Shown: piece after piece, positions 1 through 7,799 of the stretch
Layout: the number at the start of each line of letters is the position of its first letter
Numbering within the stretch: position 1 is the first letter of the stretch
Assembly: GCA_030590525.1 (NCBI GenBank)
Contig: JAUUYI010000035.1
Span: 1 to 11,418, forward strand
Source of the DNA: Sedimenticola sp.
GTDB taxonomy: Bacteria; Pseudomonadota; Gammaproteobacteria; Chromatiales; Chromatiaceae
Direction of reading: 5' to 3'
DNA length: 11,418 nt
Translations under genes and position numbers: made by a program
The notes under the pieces: model-generated
What the model saw: only the letters and a program-made list of their open reading frames with translations
The model's database searches: none
What the model was told of the DNA's origin: nothing

Positions 1-2
1 AT

Positions 3-236
3 CACCTGCAGTTTTGTATGATGGCGGTTACCCTCACTTGGATCTACGCCGCGCGCTTACGGCCAAATCCTCAACGCCGCCATAAAGTGAAGGGGCGGAC
101 CAGTTTCGCTTTTTCCGACGTCCGCCGAATCATCGCCGAGGCAGCGCTGAGTGAGGATTTCGAGGGGGTTTGCACCAAACCGACCAGTCCCCCCCGAAAA
201 TCCTTGGTGGATGTGCTGTTACGTATGGTAGCGTAA
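3..236 (+). CDS. Partial ORF, possible C-terminal end of an IS4-like transposase
   Basis: This frame has no stop from the left edge of the window to a TAG... stop at about 236, so the gene probably begins outside the window; the ATG at 18 is only the first internal methionine. The visible part is about 77 residues. It carries a hydrophobic start (MMAVTLTWIYAARL), a basic stretch (QRRHKVKGR), and a segment SFAFSDVRRIIAEAAL that resembles, from memory, the tail of some DDE transposases of the IS4 group, where a hydrophobic helix is followed by a basic linker. No catalytic DDE residue lies in the window, so the family is a weak call. It is convergent with the TPR gene ending at 269, only 32 bp away, which would fit an insertion sequence sitting just beyond the end of the operon. 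I could not identify a terminal inverted repeat or target duplication. It could instead be an unrelated hypothetical gene or a chance reading frame. Confidence 0.4.
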   Translation, partial: HLQFCMMAVTLTWIYAARLRPNPQRRHKVKGRTSFAFSDVRRIIAEAALSEDFEGVCTKPTSPPRKSLVDVLLRMVA

Positions 237-268
237 TGGTTCCATGCTCAATTTCGGGGAAACTTCAG

Positions 269-1939
269 CTAGTAAGGAACAGCTGCAGGATACTCCCGGA
301 AGACCAGTCGAGCGTCGGTGTGGGGTGGCATCAACATCGGATCGTCTTCTGGCCAGGGCTCGCCGGGCAAGCGCTGCTCCCTGAACAGATCCAGTGTGCG
401 CTGCAACCGCTCCAGGTTGGTACCAGGACCCATCCAGGCCGCACCAAACAGCAGTTGCTCCTGTAGAGCGACAGCCTGTTCATACTGCCCGTCGGCCGCC
501 TGGGCCAGTGCCAGAACCTCCAGATGGGGGGGGATTGCAATGGACGTGGTGAGCTCCCGTGCCAGTTCCAGTGCCCGGGCGGGGTTCTGAACCTGTTCTT
601 CCCGGCTCAGGGCCAGCATTCGTGTATAGGCGTATTGGAGCATCTGCTGTTGCGGATGCTGCGCCATTTCCCTCTGCAGTTCCGCTGCGACCTGCGCATC
701 CGGGCCCCCGGCCCGGTGCAAGGCGACCAGGCGCATGAGCCTGGCCGGCGGGTTGTCCTGCACCCCTTTCAAAGCGGCGGCATAGTGTTCTGCTGCCGAT
801 CTGAAATGCGCCTCCTTCATCAATAGATTGGCCAGGAAAAAGTGTGCTCCGGCATGCCCCGAGTCGATTTGTAACACCTTCTCCATCCGCTTCGCCGCCA
901 GGCCGTCTGCTCCCTCCGATTCCTGCAGCACCCCCAGGAGAAAATTGCCTAACACCTGCTCCGGATCCTCCGACAGAACTCGCTCCAACTCCGCTTTTGC
1001 AGCCGCAGGTTCCCCCGCCAGATAGAGAGCGCGGGAAAGGCTGACCCGGGCATTCAGATTGCCTGGATCCCTTCCCACCCCCTCTTGAAAGGAGCGGACT
1101 CCCAATTCATACTCACCCTGTTCAACCTCCCGCATGCCCCTGGCAAATAGCGGGCGCGCACCCTTCTGCAGTGCCTCCAGTTCCGCTACCAGGGGATCAT
1201 CCACTGCCGGCATCTGCCGGCCACGCAGGGCCAACTGCTTCCGGGCAGACTCCACATCCCCCATGGCACGATAAGCACGGGCCAGCGGATAGTGGAGCTG
1301 GCTCGCTTGGGAATCGAGGGAGAGCGCCTCCTGGAAACGCTCTGCCGCCTCCGGATATCGCTTCTCCAGTAGATCGATCTGCCCCAGATAGTAGAGGGCA
1401 ATGGCACGCAGACCCGGGCTTTGGGCGGCACGCTGTAATACTTCTTTTGCCTTCTCCAACTGATTGAGGTCATACCAGACCTGCCCCAGGCGCAGCTGAA
1501 TGGGCGGATAGTCGGGGTTCAAGCGGGTCGCCTGCTGCAACCGCTCCAGTGCCTGCTCGAGGCGACCATCCGAAAGGGCGAGCCAGGCGGCGTAATAGAC
1601 CCAGCGGAAGTTGGCCGGGTCCAGCATTCTTGCGTTGGCATAACACTGCTCTGCAAGGGTATGCACATCGAAGAGCTGGTAGAGATTGCCCAGTTCCCCA
1701 AATGCCCAGGCCAGTGCCCGCGGATCAGAGGCCGGATCGGCCAATAATGTGGCTACATTTTCCCGGGTCCGCTGCAGAGCAGTGCGGCCAATCGCTTCTG
1801 CACCCGATATGTCCACCAGGGGTACAGGTTGCAATCGATCCTGCCAGGTGACTGGCAGCGGATCGAGATTATCCGCCTGGACGACACGGCAGAGGCAGAG
1901 CAGCAACAGAGCCAACAGACAACTTTGCGTTCCCTTCAT
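269..1939 (-). CDS. Exported tetratricopeptide-repeat (TPR) protein, last gene of the cluster
   Basis: A 556-residue protein with a Sec signal peptide: basic start (MKGTQS), hydrophobic core at about residues 7-20, and a likely cut after VVQA at residue 22. No lipobox is convincing, so a soluble periplasmic protein is expected. From about residue 55 to 500 it is almost wholly helix-turn-helix repeats of about 34 residues with TPR spacing, for example the segments around LGNLYQLFDVHTLAEQCY, WLALSDGRLEQALERL and LGQIDLLEKRYPEAAERF; I count about ten or more units. The early segment LDPANFRWVYYAAW resembles TPR proteins that I recall next to CRTAC1/UnbV proteins. TPR solenoids bind other proteins and have no catalysis of their own, so a scaffold or assembly role is inferred. 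The ATG overlaps the stop of the upstream propeller gene by 4 bp (ATGA), which indicates translational coupling and fixes the start. The last ~40 residues are proline-rich and not TPR-like. Confidence 0.85.
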   Translation of the reverse strand: MKGTQSCLLALLLLCLCRVVQADNLDPLPVTWQDRLQPVPLVDISGAEAIGRTALQRTRENVATLLADPASDPRALAWAFGELGNLYQLFDVHTLAEQCYANARMLDPANFRWVYYAAWLALSDGRLEQALERLQQATRLNPDYPPIQLRLGQVWYDLNQLEKAKEVLQRAAQSPGLRAIALYYLGQIDLLEKRYPEAAERFQEALSLDSQASQLHYPLARAYRAMGDVESARKQLALRGRQMPAVDDPLVAELEALQKGARPLFARGMREVEQGEYELGVRSFQEGVGRDPGNLNARVSLSRALYLAGEPAAAKAELERVLSEDPEQVLGNFLLGVLQESEGADGLAAKRMEKVLQIDSGHAGAHFFLANLLMKEAHFRSAAEHYAAALKGVQDNPPARLMRLVALHRAGGPDAQVAAELQREMAQHPQQQMLQYAYTRMLALSREEQVQNPARALELARELTTSIAIPPHLEVLALAQAADGQYEQAVALQEQLLFGAAWMGPGTNLERLQRTLDLFREQRLPGEPWPEDDPMLMPPHTDARLVFREYPAAVPY

Positions 1940-3789
1940 GGTGTTTTCCCCTGTCCCGGTTGCCGCAGTGTCAGCAGGGTGTCGACCCGATCCACCGGCA
2001 GCTCCTGCCGACCTCCTGCAGGCCAGTGGATGACCAGCGATTCTACCCGTTCAGCGGCCCCGAGCCCGAAGGTGATGGGGAGTTCCATCTGCCCCATGAA
2101 ACCCCGGGACGGCACCAGTTCCCGACGTTGGGTAACACCACGGGCAGTGAGTTCTATCCTGGCCCCGATGGCGGAGCGATTGGAGGTGGTGCCTTGCAGC
2201 CGCAGACGGAGCCAGTGATGCCCCAACTGCTGCTCATTCCGGAACAGGACGGGACGACGGCCATTTTGTGTTATCAGCAGATCCAGGTCACCATCACCAT
2301 CGATATCGGCGCTGGCCGCCGATCGTCCCACCAGTGGTTTGCCGAGGTCCCCTGTATCCCGGGCCTCGACGAAACGCACCCGACAGGCATCGCCACAGTT
2401 CCACAGCAGTTGTGGCGACTGGGCGTAGTGCTGGCTCGGTTGCACACTGTTTATCTCATGCTCCAGATGGCCGTTTGCCTGCAGCAGATCGAGACGCCCA
2501 TCCAGGTCGTAATCCAGGAACAGGACCCCGAAGGTGAGTGCCAGACGGGAGGGTGGCCCCAACCCTTCCAACACCGCCTCATCCGCAAACGGTGTCTGCC
2601 CATCCGCCATCACGTAGAGGGCACTCATCTCATTGGCAAAGTTGCCCACCATCACCCCCAGATCCTGATCATTCCTGAACCAGGCGGCATCTATCCCCAT
2701 GCCGCTGGTAGCCTTACCATCCCGGTCGAATGCAACCCCTTCAAACATCCCAACCTCTTCAAAAACACCATTTCCAAGATTGTGGAACAGGAAATTCCGG
2801 GTGGTATCGTTGGCCACCAGCAGATCGATCCAGCCGTCCCGGTCATAGTCGGCGGGCACCACCCCCAGCGCCTTGCCCACCGGCAGACCAGACCCCGGGT
2901 CTTCCACCACAATGCCAGCTCTCCTCGACACGTCGCTGAAACGCCCATTCCCCTCGTTGCGGTAGAGGATACTGTTGGTGCCAATGAAGTGGTTGGGCGC
3001 ACCGTAGGCACGACCCAGACCGGTGAGACGGAAGTCGATCTCCAGATCGGCCTCCCGTGACCACTGCACATAGTTACCAACGAACAGATCCAGATCACCG
3101 TCATTATCATAATCCATAAAGGCGGCACTGCTGCTCCAGGCCCGGGGATTCCCCGCCACCCCGCTCGCATCGGTCACTTCGTGGAACCGGCCCCGCTGGT
3201 TGCGAAACAGACGGTTGCGCCCGACGGTAGTGAGATAGAGATCGGTCCAGCCATCGTTATCGTAATCCCCCACCGCCACTCCCATGCCATAACAGGTGAC
3301 ACCCAGTCCGACGCTCTCGGTTACATCCTCGAAGCGACCTGTCCCATCGTTCCGATAGAGCATCTGACGCGGAGGTGTCCCGGGCTTCTCATGCCCTGGC
3401 CAGTAGTTGGAGTTAACCAGGAACAGGTCCTGATCGCCATCGTTATCATAATCGATGAAGGCGGCGCCACTGCCGATAGTCTCCGGCATCAGTCGCTCAC
3501 CGTAAGCGCCATTGACATGTACGAAATCAATACCCGACTCCCGGGTGATATCGGTAAAGCGTACCGGCGATGGGGTTCGATCCTCAACGCGTGGAGTGGT
3601 CTGCGGAAGCTGGACCGCCACTTCCTTCACCGCTTCAGGTTCCGCCGAGGGGCGGAACCAGAGATAGAGGAGGGCCATTCCAGCCAGCAGGAACAGCAGG
3701 ATCACGGCAACAGACCGTCTGAAAGCATTGCGGATAACCGCTTCACCGCGACGGGTACCAGACCGCTCTTTTCTGACATTCATGATCAT
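1936..3789 (-). CDS. Membrane-anchored FG-GAP/VCBS beta-propeller protein with ASPIC/UnbV C-terminal domain (CRTAC1 family)
   Basis: A 617-residue protein. Residues 1-25 are strongly basic and are followed by one hydrophobic helix at about 26-46, a signal anchor that would place the rest in the periplasm. Six calcium-loop motifs of the form DxDxDGxxD occur at about residues 113, 175, 226, 314, 426 and 495 (DYDNDGDQD, DYDNDGWTD, DYDNDGDLD, DYDRDGWID, DYDLDGRLD, DIDGDGDLD). These are typical of FG-GAP/VCBS blades of an integrin-alpha-like propeller; a further blade at about 370-385 has a degenerate loop. Residues ~536-603 match the ASPIC/UnbV domain (RSAIGARIEL ... ESLVIHWPAGG). Such proteins are calcium-stabilised surface or periplasmic binding proteins of mostly unknown function. 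The gene starts 19 bp after the cytochrome gene, with GAGGA just upstream of ATG 3789; a second in-frame ATG two codons later (3783) is also possible. Its stop overlaps the TPR gene. A cysteine pair at 465 and 469 (CGDAC) is notable. Confidence 0.9.
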   Translation of the reverse strand: MIMNVRKERSGTRRGEAVIRNAFRRSVAVILLFLLAGMALLYLWFRPSAEPEAVKEVAVQLPQTTPRVEDRTPSPVRFTDITRESGIDFVHVNGAYGERLMPETIGSGAAFIDYDNDGDQDLFLVNSNYWPGHEKPGTPPRQMLYRNDGTGRFEDVTESVGLGVTCYGMGVAVGDYDNDGWTDLYLTTVGRNRLFRNQRGRFHEVTDASGVAGNPRAWSSSAAFMDYDNDGDLDLFVGNYVQWSREADLEIDFRLTGLGRAYGAPNHFIGTNSILYRNEGNGRFSDVSRRAGIVVEDPGSGLPVGKALGVVPADYDRDGWIDLLVANDTTRNFLFHNLGNGVFEEVGMFEGVAFDRDGKATSGMGIDAAWFRNDQDLGVMVGNFANEMSALYVMADGQTPFADEAVLEGLGPPSRLALTFGVLFLDYDLDGRLDLLQANGHLEHEINSVQPSQHYAQSPQLLWNCGDACRVRFVEARDTGDLGKPLVGRSAASADIDGDGDLDLLITQNGRRPVLFRNEQQLGHHWLRLRLQGTTSNRSAIGARIELTARGVTQRRELVPSRGFMGQMELPITFGLGAAERVESLVIHWPAGGRQELPVDRVDTLLTLRQPGQGKTP

Positions 3790-3808
3790 CGATCCTCAGT
3801 CATTGTAA

Positions 3809-6556
3809 TCACCCGCCATCAGGCCGCTGTAGATCGTATATGGCAATGGCCTGGGCGGCATGATCGGCAGCGGGGTCGTCACGCCGGTGCCGGGCTACCG
3901 CCTGCTCCACCGCCTGGTCGTCCTGGCGATAGCGATCGTGCAGGGCCCGGTGCCGCTCTGCGGCCGGCCGGTCACCCAGCCCGGTCTCGACCAGCGCCAG
4001 AGTGTAGTGGGCCTCGGCATTTTCCGGGTCGGTCTCCAGCGCCTTCAGCAACCACGCCCGGGCCTGCCCGAGCAGCGCCAGTCGACGCTCATGCCGGGCC
4101 GCGCCCCGTTCCCCCCTCGCCTTCTGGTAGGATAGCTGCCCCAGCTCATTCAACGCCCGGGTATCTTTGGAAAAATCGAACCCACGCGCCCGCGCTTCGT
4201 TGTAACGGGTTGCAACAAGCCCCTCCAGCGTGGCAATGGCCTGGTCCAGGTTACCGTACTCCCCATCCACCCGGGCCGAAAACCAGGCCAGGGTCCAAGG
4301 TGATGCCGGTGGCTCTGCAGCGGCGGCACGACGCAGTGCGGCGGCGGTCTCTTCCAACCGCCCCTCCTTGAAGTAGACGCGTGCCAGATTGAGGGCACCC
4401 TGCCCGGGCTGCCACCGTTCGACCCGGGCAAAGGCATCGGCCGCCTGCCGTAACGCTCCCTTGCTGGAACCCCGCTCCCCCTGTCGGAGCAGGCCAATAC
4501 CGTAGTCGTTCCAGCGCTCCCACTCCTCAATCGTGCTCTGCTGTTCCACAGTCGGCTCACCCCCCTTCACCGGCAGGGTGACCCGGTCCGTGGCCAGGGT
4601 GGTAATTGGAAGATCATTGCGCCGGAAAGCATCACCCAGCACATGCTGCAGAAAGCGACTGTCAAACTTGCGATATTGAAGTTTCACCTCCACTGTAACA
4701 GGGCCCCGGAGATCTGTCGGCAGTTCCAGCCCGTAATGGACCACCGTAGCCGAGCCCGGTGGAATCTGGTGATCATAGAGGGCCACGAAGATATCCTGGG
4801 CGTTACGCCGCTCGATTCGATTGCCTTCACGGTCCAGCAGATAGCTGTTGAGAAAATAGGACCAGGGGTCCACCTCCCCCAAGCGGTTCAGTTCACCACT
4901 GCGGCCTATCACACGCTCGCCGTCCCGGACCGTCACTTCCAGCCAAAGCTCGTTGGAGTCTGTAGTGCCCTGAGTCAGCTGGTGCCCGATATTGAGGGTA
5001 CGCACCACTGTCTCCAGCAGGTAACTGCGACCTGGCTCCAGCAGTGGCAGTGACGAACGTAGCGGCGCTCGCAGGCGCCCGGTTATACTCCCCTCCTCCC
5101 GCAGGCCGAAGATATCCACCCGTGCCGCATTCTGCATCATGCCGACCCGACTGTCGTTGCCCGATGGATCGAGGCTCAGCATTCGTGGCACCGCGGTATT
5201 AGCGGCGGGAAACAGATGGCTGTGGACACTGCGCTGCCCGCTGTCGTTGAAATCCCGGGCCGCCGGGTCGTCCGAGCCCGCCAGTGGCATATGGCAATGG
5301 GCACAGTTGGCCACCGCTTTCTCCGGATAATAGAAGCTGTCCACGCGGTGCCCGGAAACCCCGCTCAGGCGAAAACTGTCGTAGTGGTCCTGCCCCCTCA
5401 GCCAACGGTAGTGGTTCAGCGCATAGGGCAGATGTACCTTGTGGCAGGAAGAACAGAACAGGGCCTGTTTATGGATCGGTTTGAGAAACGTCTTTTTGTG
5501 AAAGGAGGGCTTGGCCTTGATCAACTGACGGTTGACCGCCCTGAGGAAGGGGTCTTCACTGAAGGCGAACGGATAGCGCGGTGGATCGGTAATGGTATAG
5601 GCGCCATTTCCAAGGGGTGTAGTCACGTCAGTGATGGCATGACAGCCGATACAGGTGATGCCGGCTCGACCATCCGGATCACCCCTCAGATCGTAGTCAG
5701 GATCATCGAAACGGCCGGAGAAGAGCGGCACCTGATCGTGGCAGACGGCGCAGAGCCTCGCCACATGCACGTCTCCATCCCTCTCCAGTAATACCTGCCG
5801 GGCCTCTTCCACGCTGAAGCGGTAGGCCGGATTGTTGAAGGAGCTGAAACGGTGCATGCTCATCGCCGCCTGTGCAGCGATATCACTGTGACACTCACCA
5901 CATACCGCGTCAGCCATCAGGTGTTTCGGCGGGATTCCGGTGGTTCCCTGCAGCTTGACCTGTGCCGGGCTGTAGACCCCCATCTGGATCTCAGGTGGCC
6001 GGCGCTCTGCCGCATGCAGCAGCAACATAACGGCGGTGAATCCAACAGCGGCGGCACTCCACCAGAGCCCCGCCCGCCAGCGCAAGCGGGACCCTGCCAG
6101 ACGGTGTAAAACGAACAGCCAGATCACCGCCAGGGGAGTAATGACGTGCACCCAGTAGATGATCCGCCGCAGCTGTGGATCGTTGATCTCAAGAAAACCA
6201 AAGCGGGTCAGCAAAACACCAGAAAGGAGCAGCAGCAGCGCGCTGACATAGAGTGAGAGCCCGGCCCTCACCGCGTAACGGTTGGGGCGGCGCCAGGCAT
6301 TGCGGAAGTGCAACAAGCCAAACAGGAGCAGCGGCAGCAACAGCGCCAGGCCGAGCACCAGGTGGAGCAGAAACAGGATCAGGTAGAGATAGTTCTGATA
6401 GCTGTCGCCGCTGACCTGCTCCGCCACCGTTACCGTCAGCAGATAGAGGGAGTTGACCGACAACAGGCCAAACAGCAGGAACACCATCCACAGCAGCCAC
6501 CGTAACCGGGGGCCGACCAAGGGTCGCCTGGATCTGGATTCACCGCCTGTTACCAA
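3809..6556 (-). CDS. Membrane multihaem cytochrome: five-helix, probably haem-b-binding N-terminus, five haem c sites, C-terminal TPRs
   Basis: A 915-residue fusion. Five transmembrane helices lie at about residues 20-45, 57-84, 100-118, 133-153 and 164-182. The basic N-terminus and odd helix number put the remainder in the periplasm. Helices 2 and 4 each carry two histidines (H65/H83 and H137/H151, spaced 18 and 14), which looks like a di-haem b arrangement; this is inference. Five CXXCH sites follow at C219 (CGECH), C269 (CAVCH), C302 (CIGCH), C368 (CSSCH) and C418 (CAHCH), with extra histidines (H235, H353, H362, H375, H391, H403) that could be distal ligands. The haem domain recalls cytochrome c554-like proteins. 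Residues ~465-665 look beta-rich, and ~680-890 are TPR-like, ending in a motif near HAAQAIAIYDLQR that I recall as typical of multihaem/TPR fusions. Likely role: electron transfer between quinone pool and periplasm; the substrate is unknown. The start codon is TTG, chosen because GGAGG lies 6 nt upstream and no ATG or GTG is in frame. The gene follows the five-helix protein by 42 bp. Confidence 0.85.
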   Translation of the reverse strand: MVTGGESRSRRPLVGPRLRWLLWMVFLLFGLLSVNSLYLLTVTVAEQVSGDSYQNYLYLILFLLHLVLGLALLLPLLLFGLLHFRNAWRRPNRYAVRAGLSLYVSALLLLLSGVLLTRFGFLEINDPQLRRIIYWVHVITPLAVIWLFVLHRLAGSRLRWRAGLWWSAAAVGFTAVMLLLHAAERRPPEIQMGVYSPAQVKLQGTTGIPPKHLMADAVCGECHSDIAAQAAMSMHRFSSFNNPAYRFSVEEARQVLLERDGDVHVARLCAVCHDQVPLFSGRFDDPDYDLRGDPDGRAGITCIGCHAITDVTTPLGNGAYTITDPPRYPFAFSEDPFLRAVNRQLIKAKPSFHKKTFLKPIHKQALFCSSCHKVHLPYALNHYRWLRGQDHYDSFRLSGVSGHRVDSFYYPEKAVANCAHCHMPLAGSDDPAARDFNDSGQRSVHSHLFPAANTAVPRMLSLDPSGNDSRVGMMQNAARVDIFGLREEGSITGRLRAPLRSSLPLLEPGRSYLLETVVRTLNIGHQLTQGTTDSNELWLEVTVRDGERVIGRSGELNRLGEVDPWSYFLNSYLLDREGNRIERRNAQDIFVALYDHQIPPGSATVVHYGLELPTDLRGPVTVEVKLQYRKFDSRFLQHVLGDAFRRNDLPITTLATDRVTLPVKGGEPTVEQQSTIEEWERWNDYGIGLLRQGERGSSKGALRQAADAFARVERWQPGQGALNLARVYFKEGRLEETAAALRRAAAAEPPASPWTLAWFSARVDGEYGNLDQAIATLEGLVATRYNEARARGFDFSKDTRALNELGQLSYQKARGERGAARHERRLALLGQARAWLLKALETDPENAEAHYTLALVETGLGDRPAAERHRALHDRYRQDDQAVEQAVARHRRDDPAADHAAQAIAIYDLQRPDGG

Positions 6557-6562
6557 AGGCCA

Positions 6563-6567
6563 CCTCC
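6563..6567 (-). promoter_or_regulatory. Shine-Dalgarno sequence deciding the TTG start of the cytochrome gene
   Basis: On the minus strand a perfect GGAGG is followed by six bases (TGGCCT) and then TTG, the first codon of the long cytochrome frame. The upstream ATGATG is out of frame, and no alternative ATG or GTG fits. This makes the TTG start credible and suggests reduced initiation efficiency relative to ATG. Confidence 0.7.
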
Positions 6568-6598
6568 ATCATGAAAGGCATACGAAAATTTACATCAT

Positions 6599-7135
6599 TT
6601 ATCGCATAATTGGGTGGAGCAGGCTCACGGCGAGGAGCGAGCCCAGACAGATCAGCGTCGCGGGCAGGCCGTATCGCACCACCCAGGCCACCGGTCGGGC
6701 CGGTCGCACAGCCCACTGCAGTTGCCATCGGAAGTGGCGCCAGAGCAGCAACCAGACCACGAGTGCGAGCAGCAGTCCCATCACAGCCAGCCAATAATGC
6801 CCGGTCGTGGCGTACAACAGCAACAGCACACCCGCCGGAAGCTGAAGAAAGAACAGGCTGGCATAACGAATGTAGTCTACCGGCGAAGCCCCGAGCTTCA
6901 CTGGCAAATTCTGCAGCAACCAGCCCAAAACCAGCGAACCCAGCAGACCAACGACACCCGGCAGCCACAACCCTGAGAAGCCCGCATGATACCAAATTGC
7001 GGCTGTCAGAAAGATCGTTTGAATCAGCGCCGCGCTTCCGAACAGGCGGGTTGGGTTTTCCGAGAGCCATCGCCACCAGCCTGGATCAGCCGTGGAACGG
7101 GTAGCGGGGCCGGGAGGCGGTATCGCAATACACAT
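6599..7135 (-). CDS. Small polytopic membrane protein of unknown family, first gene of the cytochrome cluster
   Basis: A 178-residue, very hydrophobic protein with about five predicted membrane helices at residues 31-49, 56-75, 88-109, 113-133 and 150-173. Basic segments lie between them (for example RHFRW after helix 4 and RPARP before helix 5). Residues 1-30 are cytoplasmic-looking and proline-rich. No cofactor motif is seen: there are only scattered histidines (H50, H113, H134, H174) and no CXXCH. The frame is preferred to an overlapping minus-strand frame at 6540-7076 because only this one gives a coherent membrane protein. There is no clear Shine-Dalgarno sequence before the ATG, so the start is moderately certain. 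It ends 42 bp before the cytochrome start and is probably co-transcribed with it, so it may be a membrane partner or assembly factor of that cytochrome. I considered a relation to NnrS-like membrane proteins but see no decisive motif. Confidence 0.65.
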   Translation of the reverse strand: MCIAIPPPGPATRSTADPGWWRWLSENPTRLFGSAALIQTIFLTAAIWYHAGFSGLWLPGVVGLLGSLVLGWLLQNLPVKLGASPVDYIRYASLFFLQLPAGVLLLLYATTGHYWLAVMGLLLALVVWLLLWRHFRWQLQWAVRPARPVAWVVRYGLPATLICLGSLLAVSLLHPIMR

Positions 7136-7640
7136 GGGGGTTTGAGGCCATTTCGGTGGAGATCAAACGCCAGGATATCAAATAGCGCATGCGGACGGCT
7201 TTAAGAAATGTCAATATCATACTGAATCCAAATGAAAGGCAGCCCCGTCGAGAGGCCCTGTTTGTTCATCAGAAAATTCACCAGACCGGTAGCGGCTCAT
7301 CCAGTTCAAGCGACGCAACAGCGATCAGGCATACTGCTTTGGCCAGAGTGTGTAGCCTTCATCTCCTTCCAGGGAGAGGGCCGCATGTAATGGCCAGTGC
7401 GGATTGCGCAAAGTAACAGATTAGCGTTAAATCCGACAGTTATCGATTAAGAGTTGCAAATGTTAACTCAAGTTTCGGAGTTCAGATGATATAGAAGGCT
7501 GAATCAGGCCATACCTTCTTCCTCAGGGAGAAGGATAGGCCACTATCGGCATCCTGCCTTTCGTGGCATTTGTCCATCCATGGACGGCAGATGAGGGGAT
7601 TCGATAAATCGCTTGTTCCCGGATCAATTGGATAGATTAC
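7136..7640. other. Gene-free intergenic stretch
   Basis: About 500 bp without a credible coding frame; short open frames here (such as one at 7189-7416 on the plus strand) have no family resemblance or ribosome binding site. It should hold the promoter of the minus-strand cytochrome cluster at its left end. Two short, similar imperfect hairpins are visible, around 7366-7381 (CTCCTTCCAGGGAGAGGG region) and 7513-7537 (CCTTCTTCC ... GGGAGAAGG). They may be decayed repeat units. I see no RNA gene. Confidence 0.5.
7201..7214 (-). promoter_or_regulatory. Weak FNR/DNR-like box upstream of the cytochrome cluster
   Basis: On the minus strand the 14-mer TTGAC-ATTT-CTTAA matches TTGAT-N4-ATCAA at 7 of 10 positions. 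A TATCCT sequence (7172-7177) lies about where a -10 would be if the box were centred near -42.5, giving a leader of about 30 nt before ATG 7135. The match is poor enough to occur by chance; it is listed only because similar placements occur before the other two transcripts. Confidence 0.2.
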
Positions 7641-7710
7641 TGTTGCAGGGCCAAATTCATTCGGCCGAATCGGTGGTCGAATAAATTCGACCCTACATTT
7701 ATGCTGACAG
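7641..7710. repeat. 70-bp palindromic intergenic repeat, copy 1
   Basis: This stretch is about 86% identical (10 differences in 70) and in the same orientation as 8783-8852. Within it, 7645-7667 (TGCAGGGCCAAATTC...) and 7676-7698 (...ATAAATTCGACCCTACA) are inverted repeats of about 23 bp with about five mismatches around an 8-base centre, so it can form a stem-loop. The design (GGGTCGAATTTATTCGACC core) is that of a REP/MITE-like extragenic palindrome. It lies 90 bp downstream of the norF-like stop and could act as a transcript 3' end on the minus strand. Confidence 0.75.
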
Positions 7711-7799
7711 CAAAAATATCCATGGTTAGCCTCAATGCCATTAACTTAACGCCGACGGATCACCATGTAGGAGATTTCTTTGTATTTCTGTTCAAGATT

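Noticed and set aside
1870..1939. Lipoprotein signal in the TPR protein (cysteines at residues 7, 15 and 17)
   Set aside because: The residues before these cysteines do not fit a lipobox, while VVQA at 19-22 is a good signal peptidase I site.
1960..3060. 366-codon open frame on the plus strand inside the propeller gene
   Set aside because: Shadow of the minus-strand FG-GAP gene, whose repeated DxDxDG motifs and ASPIC/UnbV domain prove the coding strand; the plus-strand product has no recognisable domain.
3181..4371. 396-codon open frame on the plus strand spanning the cytochrome-propeller junction
   Set aside because: It crosses two well-supported minus-strand genes, and the product is rich in Pro, Arg and Gly with no domain.
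6540..7076. 178-codon minus-strand frame overlapping the five-helix membrane protein
   Set aside because: Alanine/glycine/arginine-rich product with no coherent helices; the frame 6599-7135 gives a regular polytopic membrane protein and normal spacing to the cytochrome gene.
7106..7135. MCIAIP start resembling HypC hydrogenase chaperones (MCLAIPG)
   Set aside because: The resemblance covers only six residues; the rest is a polytopic membrane protein, unlike the small soluble HypC.
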